Assembly (NCBI GenBank): GCA_963921195.1
Contig: OY992536.1
Span: 180,366,995-180,430,994 of the forward strand
Reading direction: 5' to 3'
DNA length: 64,000 nucleotides
Source of the DNA: Pegoplata infirma
Lineage: Eukaryota > Arthropoda > Insecta > Diptera > Anthomyiidae
Shown: one piece after another, positions 45,434 to 57,224 of the stretch
How positions within the stretch are numbered: the first letter of the stretch is position 1
Layout of the letters: every line of letters begins with the position of its first letter
The notes under the pieces: generated by a model
The model's database searches: none
Told to the model about the DNA's origin: nothing
The model's input: the letters and a program-made list of their open reading frames with translations, nothing else
Made by a program: the position numbers and the translations under genes

Positions 45434-45890
45434 AGATTGGCACATGAGCAGTTTATTGCGTGATTCACGCGTGAGTGTGACTGAAATTTAACTAACTCAC
45501 GTGATTGTAAGTGGGTGTTAGAGGAAAAAAATTGGGTGAGTGAGTGTGTGTGAGCAAGATTTTTGCGTGAGTGAGTATGCATGAGACGATTTTTTTGCGT
45601 GAGTTTGCGTGATTTATTTGTTCTTCATATTTCCTTTCGTCCCAAAAAAAGCAAACAAATTTAAAAATCCCGAAAAAGACAAAAAAAAATTCTAGAATTT
45701 GGCAAAAATTTAAATTTTGCTAAAAATTTTCTTACATTTTTGAAATCTTAATTTTTAAAAGTTTTTTTTTGTATAAAAAGTTTCGTGAGTGTGAGTGCAC
45801 GTGAGTGTGAATGAACGTGAGTGTGAGTTGTCATAAATTTACTCACGTGATTGCGAGTAGAAAAAAATATGCTCGTAAGTAAGGCAAAAA
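45434..45890. mobile_element. Family S MITE fragment
   Basis: GGCACATGAGCAG, then GCGTGATTCACGCGTGAGTGTG, and later CACGTGAGTGTGAATG match the interior of other S elements; both TIR tips are damaged. It lies in element Q beside the retrotransposon. Confidence 0.5.
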
Positions 45891-48779
45891 AAGGGTACAT
45901 TTCAAATGATTTGGGGACATTCAATTTCTCAACTTAGAGATGTTTACTAAAAAATTTCATTGAATGCAAAATAACGAAAAAAATAAATATATGAAAAAGT
46001 CGATTATTCGAGACCAAAAAATCGGTTTCTCGAATACTTCGAAAACCGGCCTTTTTAAAAAACCGGTTTTAAAAAACCGGAAAAATAGAAAAAAATCGAT
46101 TTTTCGAATACTTTGGAAATCGGTTTTGACAACTCTAATACGCCATCGATTAAAAATTTTTTTTTGGAAAATTTTCAGAACCCAGAAAAATCCGGCCATT
46201 TTTTTTTTTCTTTTTTTTAAGTTTAGATGTTTGTCCATCCACACAAAAAAATTCAGAAACACATTTTTCGTTTTTTTCGAGAAAATCGCATTTGAATTTT
46301 AAATTTCATAACAATTTAGTAATTTGCTTGTATTTTCTTGTTTCAACAGAGCGTATGAGTAATGTTTATGCAATTAATAATACTTATTCGCAACGATAAA
46401 ACAAATTACAAAATTGTTATGAAATATTAAATTCAAATGCGATTTTCTAAACTTTAAAAAAAAAAATTTAAAAAAGAATAAAGAAGTGGCCGGATTTTTG
46501 ATAAATTGACTTTTTTAAAAAATGGAAAATTTCAGAACGGGTTCTGAAAATTTTCAAAAAAAAAAAAATTAATCGATAGCCCATACAAAACTATATAAGA
46601 TTGTAAATTTTTGCATTCCGTTTTAATGTGATAAATATTTAATCAAGGCAACTCGCCACAAATTTTACCATTTTTCCAATATTTGACATCGCCTCCTAAG
46701 CCCAGTTTTTGAAAATTTGAAAAACCAAAATCGCAATTTTCTTAGTTTCATATAGGGCTATCCAAACAATCTATTTAGCAATTTACGGGACACATGTTTT
46801 TCTGTAGCGGGACATTTGGTGTGGAATGCCTCATATATATTAATGATCCCCGATCGATTTTAAGACATTCTAGCGATGTCCATCTGTCTGTCTGTGGAAA
46901 TGGTGATCGCGGCTAAAATATTACACGGAGATGACTGAAACTTAACATATTTGTTGGAAGTTCTCCCGAGAAGTTTGGTAATGCATTTGAGCGATATCGG
47001 TTTAGCGGTTCAAAAGTTATGAACGAAAATGTAAGGACACCTCAAAAATTTTAGTATATTCAACATAACCTAAAAATACAATATGCTTTAATTCGACTGC
47101 TGGTTGACATATGTGAACATTAGAGGTGTCCTTAAAACGAAAATCACCTTTTTATACCTGGTAGGGTCCTATATTGTTCTTTAGTATCTAAAAATGAGTG
47201 AGCCAAAATTTGGGGACAATCGGCTAAAAATAACTCGTGCCGAAAATGGATTGAAGTTTTGGGACATTCTTATAAGAACGAAAAACTCGTTTTTTCTAGT
47301 TTTTGGAAAAACATTGGTATTTAATATTTTTTGTTAAATTTTTTGTAAAATAATATGAAAATGGTACTAAATTACCTTTTCAAAACGACTAATAAAATTA
47401 AAATCGGATGAAAAATAAGCATTTTACGAATACATGCCCCAGACCATTGTATGGTTTTTAGAGCCAGAATTTCAAAATTTTAAAAATTTTTAGGCAAAAA
47501 AATAGTAAAAATTTAATTTTACTTTATGATCAAATTGAAAACATGTTTAAGATTAAAAATTGCAGATATGGTAGTTAAGCTTTTTTTTAATTTCTGCGGT
47601 TTCCAAATAAAATGCGTTTTTCTACAATAATTAAGCAAATTTTTGAAAATTTGTGCTCTATTGTGCGGATCGAAGTGTAAAACGTAAATTCTGTAACTTT
47701 TGAGAAATCGGATATATGCAGATATTTTGTATTATAGAAATGTATAACGTCTCAAATTTGTCATTTCACCTCGACGAAAAGGGGTTAAAGATGCCCGAAT
47801 TCTCAAAAAATTTACAGAATTTATGTATTTCACTTCGTATAATACAATACAGAAAATTGTTTCCCATATTTGCTAAATTATTTTAGAAAAACTCATTTTC
47901 TTTGGAATCCGCGGAAATTATATCACTACCCACGCCAAATGAAAAAAAAGTTAGACTACCATATCTGTTAGTTTTTATACCCTCCACTCTAGTGATAGAG
48001 GGTATATATAAGTTTGTCATTCTGTTTGTAACTCATCGAAATATCGATCTGGGACCCCATAAAGTATATGGGGGTTTTCGTGTCAACTGACACAACTTTT
48101 GAAACCGATGTCTTCCGATCGGGATGAAATTTGCACCAAGGTTAGTCCTATTGGATAGTAGTTCAGACACAATTTTTCAGCGAGATCGGTCAAGGACTCT
48201 CTGAGTTAGAGGGGGTCGAAATTTGACATTTTGGCCAAAGAGGTGTTTATTTTGATCCATGTAACTTCTTACCTATTGTTTTTAGCAAAATGTGTCCCAA
48301 AGAGTTTAGATAGCTATTTCTTCAGTCTTTCGAAAAAAAATTATAAAAAAAATAAAAAAAAATTTTTTGATTTTTTTTTTCTTAAAAATCTAAAACTTTT
48401 TTGACTTTTTCCTCAAATTGGGCCCTTTTTTTTTTTTTTTTTTTTGATTCAAAAGAAAGCTTAGGTCTTTTCCTTTAAGAGCTATGGGGTCGCTTAGTGG
48501 GATGCGCGTGGGATATCTATGAAAAAATTATTTTTTTAACTTTGGAACACAAAAAACGGTTCTTCAATTTGCACTATTAGGCGTGGGAAAGCTAACCAGT
48601 TTTCGATTTCGATCCGCGATACCCTCTAATTTTTATAGGTTCGAAAAAGAAAGCAGCAGCCAAAAAATAAGGGCGGTGGGGTGGGGCCATATGGCCCCTC
48701 ATCGGGGTCAAAGTTGGACGTAAAGAGGTTACAATCCTCAAAAAGCCCCAAAACTGCCCTAGAAACGCCCCTGGAGGGG

Positions 48780-50430
48780 TGCAATGTGAGACGAACCTCC
48801 AATAATTTTCTGCCCCCAACATTTTTCTTGAACATACCTTACCCCTATTTCCACTTCCTATGGGGGCTCCCATACAAAACATTTTTAAAAAATTTGATCC
48901 TACCATTCTAACTTACCCTAAAGTGCCCCAAGTGGAGCCAAATGTATGACCAACCCCCATTATTTTATTAATTCCAACATTTTTTGCGAACACACCTACA
49001 ATGTATCTTTAACCCTTAAGGTGGTCCCCATACATTTCTTTTATTTTTTATAAATTTGTTTTATTAAACCAGCTCCTACCGCCCCTACCGTGCCTCCTAG
49101 AGAGGCAAAATTTATGACCAACCCCCATTACTTTTTAGTTACCAACATTTTGTCCGAACATAATAACACCCTATCTCCACTCCTTAAGGGGCTCCCATGC
49201 GTTATAAAAACATGTATTTTTAAAAACTAATAAAAAAATAAAAAAAAATGTGTGGGGACCCCCTTAAGAGTTGAAAATAAAGGGTAGGTATATTCTGAGA
49301 AAATGTTGAAGATGAAAAAATATTGGGGGTCGGTCATATTTTTTACTTCTCTAGGGGCACCCTATGGACAGTAAGGGTGGGAAAGTGTTGTGTGAGATTT
49401 TAAGCAGCAATATTTGGAAGCGCTAGAACCGCTCATTTTGTGAGGTTGGTGAAAAAAGTGTATGAGCCAAAAAATGGGGGAGGTCGGATAGGATCTAGGG
49501 GTCGCTCATCGGGGTCAAAGTTGGGCGTAGAGGGGAAAAAATCCACAAAAAGCCCCAAAACTCCCCTGGTTTTGCTCTTAGAGGGGTCAAATGTGAGACC
49601 GGCCCCCATTATTTTTTCCCCCTGAACACTTTTGCCAAACATACCTAAGCCCTATCTCCAATCCCTAAAGGGGGTCCCATACAAAGGTTCAATTTTAAAA
49701 AAATCTTGCTCCTAACGCTCTAGCTGTCCTAGAAGTCACCCTAGAGGAATCGAATGTATGACCGACCCCCAATATTTTTTCAACCCCAACATTTTCTTAG
49801 AACATACCTACCCCCTATCTTCAATCCTTAGGGTGGTCCCCATACATTTTTTTTATTTTTTCTTAAATTGTCATATTAAATCAGCTCCTACCGGTCCAAT
49901 GGTGCCTCCTAGAGGGGTCATTATCAAGACCAACCCCCATTAATTTTTAGCCCCCAACACTTCTTCTGAACATAACAATTCCATATCTCCAATTCCTAAG
50001 GGGTCTCGCACACAAAATGACATTTTTGTAAAACTTGCTCTCACCGTTCTAACTATCGCAGGGGTGACCCTAGAGAAGTTAAATGTGTGACCGACCACCA
50101 ATATTTTTTCAGCCCCAACATTTTCCCCAAACAAACCTACCCTCTATTTTAAAGCCTTAAGGGTGTCCCCACACATTTTTTTTTTTTTTATAAAATTTGC
50201 GCCTACCGCTCCCATTCTGCCTTTTAGGAACGGTAAATGCAGACTGACCCCCACTAATTTTTGCCCCCTACATTTTTTCTGAACATACCTACGCCGTATT
50301 TCCACTTTGTAGGGGTGCTCCCCTGGGGAAAACTTAATTAGTAATGTATGTAAAGAAGTCAAATGTATGACCTGCCCATATATTTTTTTAGCCAAAACAT
50401 TTTCTTCAAACATACCTACCCTCTATCTTC
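48780..50430. repeat. Array of 155-170-bp direct repeats in the left foldback arm
   Basis: Each unit has CCAACATTTTCTTGAACATACC or a variant (near 48815, 48968, 49139, 49618, 49785, 49951, 50112, 50264 and 50393), a CCCTATCTCCAATCCTTAAGG word and a GGGGYCCCATACA word, then a poly-T tract. A reversed unit lies at 49250-49370. Confidence 0.75.
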
Positions 50431-50581
50431 AAGGGGTTACCCCACAATTTTTTTATTTATTTTATCGAGAAATCCGAGGTCTTTAATTTGTAATTTAATA
50501 GTAACTTTTGTTAAGCGTAAAAATATATTTTTTTATTTTGAAAATAATAAAAAATGATAAATAATATAACTATAAATCAAA

Positions 50582-51718
50582 TTAATTTATTTTTATCGTG
50601 TGATGGATATTGTTTCCGATTTTCGGCCACGACCTGAAGCAAAACAACACGTTGTTATAGTCTTCTATTAATTTTATGCCTCTTTCGGCAGCGTCGTTGA
50701 CAACATGTAATTTACGTAATATTTGCAGCGCTCGCTGGTAGTCCTGACGATTTTCCCAAGTATTTGGATCGAAAGCAATGAAATTTGTTGTTATTCCGAA
50801 GCGTGCAAAAAATTTTGGAGTCTCAGGTGTGACGTAGTGGCTTAAATCAGTTTTCATGAGTTTTTGATTCACTTGTTTCGATGCCATGTTAATTCTTTTC
50901 ACACCTTCGAATCCAACAACATGTACTGGAGGATTACAATCCTTGTTGCCACTGTCGCCGCTATCCTCTGAGGCATCTTCTTCCCCGATATCATCGTCTT
51001 CTTCTTCCTCGCTGTCTTCGTTAGACGATTCGTCCATCTCATCGTCAGATAACTCTTCCTCCAATTCCTCTTTCTCTTCTTCAAATATACGAATTGCATT
51101 CGACATTTTTCGTTTTATTTCACAAGAGATATTCGGATCAAATAGTGCGAGAGCAACAGCTTCGCCACAGAATCCACAGAATCTCTTGACCAATCGTTGC
51201 GACAGAATCTTATCAATTGAAGCATAATTGGCAATCGCTTTCAAAAAATTCAAATCATTATTTGGAGCTTCTATTGCTTTGGTAGCGCTAAACCAAGCTT
51301 TTACGTAAATTGTTATGATGAAAACGGTCACATCAAGAAGTGCATTTAATTCTTTTTTGGCCAAACCGATATATTTTCGGAACAAAAACATTTTTAGGCA
51401 ATATATGCCTTTTGCCATCCATCGAGCATGACTGATGGGTCCTGGTGGGCTAAAATGCTTATTAGGAATATTTTTGCCAAGGTATAATAAAACAATTTCA
51501 AGAAACTCCTTGTAGTCGTCTCTGGGTTGCTTTTCTTTTATTTGAGCGCAACAAAACAAGTTGATGTCAGTTTGGACTTGAGCTGGTATGTTGCCTGCCA
51601 CTTCCTCATCTTATATGCCAAGACTGTACGGTTTGTCTTTTATATTTTCCCACTGCTCTTTAAAACGCGCAAACATTAGCACTCCTGGTCCAGACGTTTT
51701 GCCGAATTTGGTTTCAAA
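50582..51718 (-). pseudogene. ORF of the foldback element: uncharacterised transposase-like protein, broken
   Basis: The minus strand is open for 339 codons (50582-51601); the same frame continues upstream to about 51718 but for one TAA at 51611-51613. No ATG fits the start, so this is the 3' portion of a longer gene. Features, numbered from 51601: HARWM at 58-62, FCGFCGEAVALALFD at 141-155, a strongly acidic Glu/Asp/Ser tract at 174-218, and NDAAERGIKLIEDYN at 302-316. From memory, unannotated proteins in many arthropod and cnidarian genomes share the ARWM and NDAAERG..L..D(Y/F)N motifs; they look transposon-borne. I cannot name the superfamily. The frame borders exactly on both repeat arms, which suggests it is part of the mobile unit or was captured by it. 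Confidence 0.6.
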
Positions 51719-51723
51719 CACTT

Positions 51724-53533
51724 AGTTTTCCCCAGGGGAGCACCCCTACAAAGTGGAAATATGGCGTAGGTATGTTCAGAAAAAATGTAGGGGGAAAAAA
51801 TTAATGGGGGTTAGTCTGCATTTCCCGTCTCTAAAAGGCACAGTGGGAGCTGTAGGCGCACATTTTATAAAAAAAAATAAAAAAAAAAAAAATTGTGTGG
51901 GGACACCCTTAAGGATTAAGAATAGAGGGTAGGTTTGTTTGGGGAAAATGTTGGGGCTGAAAAGATATTGGGGGTCGGTCACACATTTAACTTTTCTAGG
52001 GTCACCCCTGCGATAGTTAGAGCGGTGGGAGCAAGATTTACAAAAATGTCGTTTTGTGTGGGAGACCCCTTAGGAATTGGAGATATGGAATTGGCATGTT
52101 CAGAAGAAGTGTTGGGGGCTAAAAATTAATGGGGGTTGGTCTTGATAATGACCCCTCTAGGAGGCACCATTGGACCGGTAGGAGCTGATTTAATATGACA
52201 ATTTAAGAAAAAATAAAAAAAAATGTATGGGAACCACCCTAAGGATTGAAGATAGGGGGTAGGTATGTTCTAAGCAAATGTTGGGGTTGAAAAAATATTG
52301 GGGGTCGGTCATACATTCGATTCCTCTAGGGTGACTTCTAGGACAGCTAGAGCGGTAGGAGCAAGATTTTTTAAAAATTGAACCTTTGTATGGGACCCCC
52401 TTAGGGATTGGAGATAGGGCTTAGGTATGTATGTCAAAAGTGTTCAGGGGAAAAAATAATGGGGGCCGGTCTCACATTTGACCCCTCTAGGAGCAAAACC
52501 AGGGGAGTTTTGGGGCTTTTTGTGGATTTTTTCCCCTCTACGCCCAACTTTGACCCCGATGAGCGACCCCTAGATCCTATCCGATCTGCCCCATTTTTTG
52601 GCCCATGCATTTTTTTTACGAACCTCACAAAATAAGCGGTTCTAGCGTGTCGAAATCGAAAACTCGTGCACTATCCCACCCCTAATGGACAGTTAGAGCG
52701 GTAGGAGCAAATTATATAAAAATGTCATTTTGTATGGGAGCCCCCTTAGGAAGTGGAAATAGAGGTTAGGTATATTCAAGAAAAATGTTGGGGGCAGAAA
52801 ATTAATAGAGGTCGGTCTCACATTGCACCCCTCCGTGGGCAGTTCTAGGGCAGTTGTGGGGCTTTTTGAGGATTGTAACCTCTTTACGCCCAATTTTGAC
52901 CCCGATAAGGAGCCATGTGGCCCAACCCAACCGCCCTCATTTTTTGGCTCGTGCTTTCTTTTTCGAACCTATAAAAATTAGAGGGTATCGCGGATCGAAA
53001 TCGAAAACTGGTTAGCTATCCCACGCCTAAAAGTGCAAATTGAAGAACCGTTTTTTGTGTGCCAAAGTTAAAAAAATAATTTTTTCATAGATATCCCACT
53101 CGCATCCCACTAAGCGACCCCATAGCTCTTAAAGGAAAAGACCTAAGCTTTCTTTTGAATCAAAAAAAAAAAAAAAAAAGGGCCCAATTTGAGGAAAAAG
53201 TCAAAAAAGTTTTAGATTTTTAAGAAAAAAAATCAAAAATTTTTTTTTTATTTTTTTTATAATTTTTTTCGAAAGACTGAAGAAATAGCTATCTAAACTC
53301 TTTGGGACACATTTTGCTAAAAACAATAGGTAAGAAGTTACATGGATCAGAATAAACACCTCTTTGGCCAAAATGTCAAATTTCGACCCCCTCTAACTCA
53401 GAGAGTCCTCGACCGATCTCGCTGAAAAATTGTGTCTGAACTACTATCCAATAGGACTAACCTTGGTGCAAATTTCATCCCGATCGGAAGATATCGGTTT
53501 CAAAAGTTGTGTCAGTTGACACGAAAACCCCCA
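51724..53533. repeat. Right foldback arm
   Basis: Inverted relative of 48069-50334, 1.8 kb, with the direct-repeat units in opposite sense (GGTATGTTCAGAAAAAATG and similar). The short frames in it pair with shadow frames in the left arm and are not genes. Confidence 0.75.
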
Positions 53534-53579
53534 TATATATTCATGATGACCGATCGATTTTAAGACATTCTAGCGATGT

Positions 53580-53715
<136 letters not shown>

Positions 53716-54677
53716 GGAAAATGCTGTCGCGGACAAAATATTGCACAGAGATGACTGAAACTTAACATATTTATTGGAAGTTCTCCCGAGAAGTTTGGTA
53801 TTGCATTTGAGCGATATCGGTTCAGCGGTTCAAAAGTTATGAACAAAAATGTAAGCACACCTCAAAAATTTCAGTACATTCAACATAACCTAAAAACACA
53901 AAATGCTTTAATTCGGCTTCTGGTTGACATATGTGAACATAATTGAACACCAAATGGTATTTAAAAAAGTACGAACACAAAAAAAAAAAAAATCGCGGAT
54001 TTTTTTTTTACCCAAATTTTTTTTTCGCGGAAATTTTTTTTTTCGAAAATTTTTTTTTTCAAAAGTAATTTCCTTTTAAATAAAGTTTTTTGCAATAATC
54101 TTTTTGAAATTGTGGAGGGTATCACTACATTCGGCAAGGCCGAATTTAACCTTTTTACTTGTTATCTATAACATGTATTTAATATAACTATAAAGTAAAA
54201 TTTAATTTTTTTATTTTTTTGCCTAAAAATTTTGAAAATTTTCAATTTTGGCTTTAAAAACCATGCAATGGTCTGGGGCATGTATGCGTAAAATGCTTAT
54301 TTTTCATCAGATTTGAATTTCTTTAAGCTTTTTGGAAAGGTAATTTATTACCATTTTCATATTACTTAACAAAAAAATTAACAAAAAATATCATATACCA
54401 ATATTTTTCAAAAAACTAGAAAAAACGTGTTTTTTCATCAGATAAGAGTGTCCCAAAACTTCAATCCATTTTCGGCACGAGTTATTTTTATCCGATTGTC
54501 TCCAAATTTTGGCTCACTCATTTTTAGATACAAAACTACAATTTAGGACCCTACCACGTATTAAAAAGTGATTTTGAAAAATTACCTTAGTCGTTAGGAC
54601 ACCTTTAGTGAACATATTTTTTGACAAAAAAAGAAAAAAATCGGGGATTTTTTTCGCGGATTTTTTTTTTTAAAGTA

Positions 54678-55273
54678 CACCAATACCCCGGTTTGCGTCG
54701 CTTCGGTTTGCGTCGTTTCGAAGTTGCGTCGTTTTCAAATTTCTGTGATTTCGAAGTTGCGTCGTTTTGGTTTCAGTTTGCGTCGCATGGCTTCGAAGTT
54801 GCGTCGCCAGTGCTTCGATTTGCGTCGTTGATATAAAAATGTGTATACAAATCTAAAACAAAAAAAGGGGATTTCCCGTTTATATTTCAGTTTGCGTAGC
54901 ATGACTTCGAAGTTGCGTCGTTAGCGCTTCGATTTGCGTCGTTAATATGAAAATGTTTATGCAAAGCTTGCTTTTATACTAAGAATTTTTTATTTTTATC
55001 TTAATATTTTTATGTTTTTGTTATGTTTTTTTGCGTTTTTCTCATGAATTGTTATATTTTTATTTTAATTAAAACTGTTTAAAAAAAAAAAAAAATACAA
55101 AAAAATTTATTTTTTATTGAAAAATCTAATTTTCCTGCTAAAATTATGAATCTTGGAACCAATTAAATGAAAATCAATACAAATGTATGGAAAATCGTGC
55201 TTCGGTTTGCGTCGTTTCGGTTTGCGTCGCGTTTTTCCGGTCCCAATTAACGACGCAAACCGGGGTATTGGTG
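54678..55273. mobile_element. TA-type MITE with TTGCGTCG motif arrays
   Basis: CACCAATACCCCGGTTTGCG opens and CGCAAACCGGGGTATTGGTG closes it: a perfect TIR of 23 bp. The empty site AAAGTAATTTCC of family H (for example 34694-34705) shows a TA duplication. TTGCGTCG or TTGCGTAG occurs about a dozen times, in two clusters at 54690-54830 and 54890-54945 and again near the right end. No coding frame. Confidence 0.78.
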
Positions 55274-55373
55274 TAATTTCCTTTTAAAAAAAGTTTTTTG
55301 CAATAATCTTCTTGAAATTGTGGAGGGTATCACTACATTTGGCAAGGCCGAATTTAACTTTTTTACTGTTTTT

Positions 55374-56423
55374 TTTTTTTGCTACCTTCTATTTGACAAC
55401 AATTCCTTGTAATTTTGTAAATTTACAAATTTTTTGACACGATAAATCTTAAACTCAAAAAAAATAAAACTGTAAAGTTAACAATTTGTTTTTAGTTAAG
55501 TTGAGTTAACTGACTTTTTAGCAAATTTTTAGTTAAAATCAGCGTTTTAACTAATTTTTTTAGTTAAGTTCAATTTACGAAAATACTAGTTTTGAACAAA
55601 TTTTGAATTATATTTTTTTTTTGTTGACTTTAAAACTGAGTTAAAGAGTTTTTACTAATTAATTTGCTGATTTTTCGTAACATATTTGTTAAGTGAAAAG
55701 AGTGATTACTATTTAAGAAATTTCTTGTGTAGCCTCCTATGCAAATCTCATAAGTTCTACTTAATGCTTATAAAAAATAGATAAAAATAAGTGAAGTGTT
55801 AGTGTTTAAAGTGTTCGGTGAAATAAAAAAAATGTAACCCTGAAAATGTAAAAAAAAAATGTACAAAATATTTTGTTAATATTAGTTTATGAAAAGTAAC
55901 AAAAAGTTTAGCTGAATTCAACAAATTTTTTTGTAAATATGTACATAAAAAGGTTCGAAATTTTCAGCTAAATTTTTAGTTAAAGTTACGGTTTTTTTTT
56001 GCTATATTTATTCTACGAAAAGTTAGCTTAATTATTTTAGATAAATTAACTAGAAATTTAGTAGGCCCAAAATCAGGTGCTTTTTTAGTTAAATTTAACA
56101 AAATTTTTTGCTAACTTTACAGTTTTTTTTTTTTGAGTTTACAAGGAGGTTTCGTATTTTTACTAGATTTTAACGAAAATTCCTAGTAAAAATTACGAAC
56201 TTTTTTGTAATTTTACAAGCATTTTACCAATAAAATTGTAAATTTTCAATTTTTTTGGCGCAATAAAACTTACAACTTAAAAAAATTTTAAAATTACAAA
56301 ACAATTTAAATTTCGATCGAAAATTTTTTGTTAAAAAAACAAGGAAAACTGTCAAATTTGGGAAAATGAGATTACGAGACTTTTTCTAAAAATTTGAAAA
56401 GTTTTTTTTTTTTCTTTAAGTGT
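55374..56423. mobile_element. Family F MITE split by a TA-type MITE
   Basis: TGCTACCTTCTATTTGAC, GATAAATCTTA and, after the break, TTACAAGGAGGTTTCG, then TTTAAGTG near 56423, follow family F (compare 7505-7640). The left tip is lost at the junction with the INE. Confidence 0.5.
55452..56139. mobile_element. 688-bp MITE, TIR AACTCAAAAAAAA, TSD TA
   Basis: AACTCAAAAAAAATAAAACTG is mirrored by ACAGTTTTTTTTTTTTGAGTT, with TA on each side and the family F sequence continuous outside. The interior is rich in TTAGTTAA-type words. Confidence 0.62.
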
Positions 56424-57058
56424 AAAGATTATAAAAATTTAATTGAAAAATTTCTAAAAATTTTTCTTCATACTGTCACTTTTTAGACTCCCTGTGGCCT
56501 CTGTAGTATTAAATGAATTTTCAAATACTTATACCCCCATTTTTTCTTACATTATTTTTTGAATTGCGATTAAATTATAAGTTTCTTTTACAACTCAATT
56601 GTTGTAAGAAAAAAAACATAAAACAATCTGTACCATATCAACAAACTACCAACCAAGAGTATGTTATTATTTTTTTTTTTTTATTATTTAAAATCATTTT
56701 GTAGTATAATTAATCATAAAATGTGCTGTTAACAATTGCTGAGTAATCAAAATAATCTGGTGTTTGATATTAAACCGTTTAGGGAACATGCTGGGGGCGA
56801 AGAGGCAGCTGTCTTACCACCAGAGGTCATTTGACGGTTATTATGAATTTTTTTTTGTTAACACAAAATAATATGGTTTAATGTTAAACAACGGTATAAC
56901 TTTTTGTTAACATCTCCAGTATTTATTTTGTATCTTTTGTTAATATCAAAAAAAAAAAATATTTGTTTAAATTAGGTTCACAGTGAAGTCGTATAATTAA
57001 TGAATGCATTTGTTTATTTTTAATTACTAAAATTTAAAAAAAAAAAAAAAAAAAAACT
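56424..57058. other. AT-rich DNA upstream of the terminator side of tRNA-Pro
   Basis: Mostly AT-rich. A piece with mixed composition at 56780-56835 is unassigned. No gene. Confidence 0.4.
57037..57056 (-). terminator. Pol III T-run terminator
   Basis: About 20 consecutive T on the minus strand, three bases past the discriminator base of tRNA-Pro. Confidence 0.85.
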
Positions 57059-57130
57059 GGGCTCAACCGGGATTTGAACCCGGGACCTCTCGCACCCAAA
57101 GCGAAAATCATACCCCTAGACCATTGAGCC
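57059..57130 (-). tRNA. tRNA-Pro (anticodon TGG)
   Basis: The 72-nt minus-strand sequence folds as a cloverleaf: acceptor GGCTCAA/TTGAGCC, anticodon stem TTCGC/GCGAG around TTTGGGT (anticodon TGG), and T arm CCGGG TTCAAAT CCCGG. The discriminator base is C. It matches the fly tRNA-Pro(TGG) pattern closely, including the A box TGGTCTAGGGG and B box GGTTCAAATCC. Compared with my memory of the fly gene, the acceptor stem differs at paired positions on both strands, so pairing is kept. A run of about 20 T follows the 3' end (57037-57056 as A on the plus strand), a strong Pol III terminator. It is the only convincing host gene in the window. No intron. Confidence 0.93.
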
Positions 57131-57224
57131 TCTTGGGAGATGTTTGCCAAAATGTAAACTGTTAATTTTATGTCTTGCGTTGTCAATGTTGATTTTTATA
57201 AATATTAAAAAAATTTAATTTAAA

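Larger units (their letters stand above)
40870..46137. mobile_element. TIR element Q, TIR TAGAGTTGTCAAA
   Basis: TAGAGTTGTCAAATATTCG and CGGTTTTGACAACTCTA are the ends; ATACGCCAT (9 bp) occurs on both sides, against one copy in the matching part of element Z. Inside each end are repeated AATCGGTTTTTCGG-like words. It contains a small hairpin MITE (41046-41186), the LTR retrotransposon and a family S piece (45434-45890). Confidence 0.58.
40611..46833. mobile_element. TIR element Z, TIR TGAGGCATTCCACACC, TSD TA
   Basis: The left arm 40611-40869 and right arm 46139-46833 mirror each other at the ends (TGAGGCATTCCACACCAAATG; CATTTGGTGTGGAATGCCTCA) and further in (ATAGCCCTATATGGAAC with TTTCATATAGGGCTAT). 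TA or ATAT is duplicated at the ends. A second inner inverted piece at 46300-46470 (AATTTCATAACAATTT and AAATTGTTATGAAAT) adds structure. Element Q is inserted in the left-centre. Confidence 0.6.
48069..53533. mobile_element. 5.5-kb foldback-type element with long repetitive TIRs
   Basis: The left arm 48069-50334 and right arm 51724-53533 are inverted copies; the outer 400 bp are nearly identical (TGGGGGTTTTCGTGTCAACTG; CAGTTGACACGAAAACCCCCA). TA is duplicated at the ends, judged against the uninterrupted family H sequence. Each arm consists mainly of direct repeats of about 155-170 bp. The left arm is longer by about 450 bp because of an extra, partly inverted block at 48900-49370. The single-copy centre carries a broken reading frame. 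Long, tandemly built TIRs are typical of foldback elements such as FB and Galileo. Confidence 0.78.

Noticed and set aside
45964..46302. Overlapping Lys/Phe-rich open frames on both strands
   Set aside because: They come from AAAAACCGG/CCGGTTTTT iterations in element Q.
48592..50134. Many 60-100-codon frames in the foldback arm
   Set aside because: They repeat with the 155-170-bp unit and occur mirrored in the other arm; no protein motif.
50886..51227. Plus-strand Ser-rich open frame of 113 codons
   Set aside because: It is the antisense shadow of the Glu/Asp tract in the foldback ORF.
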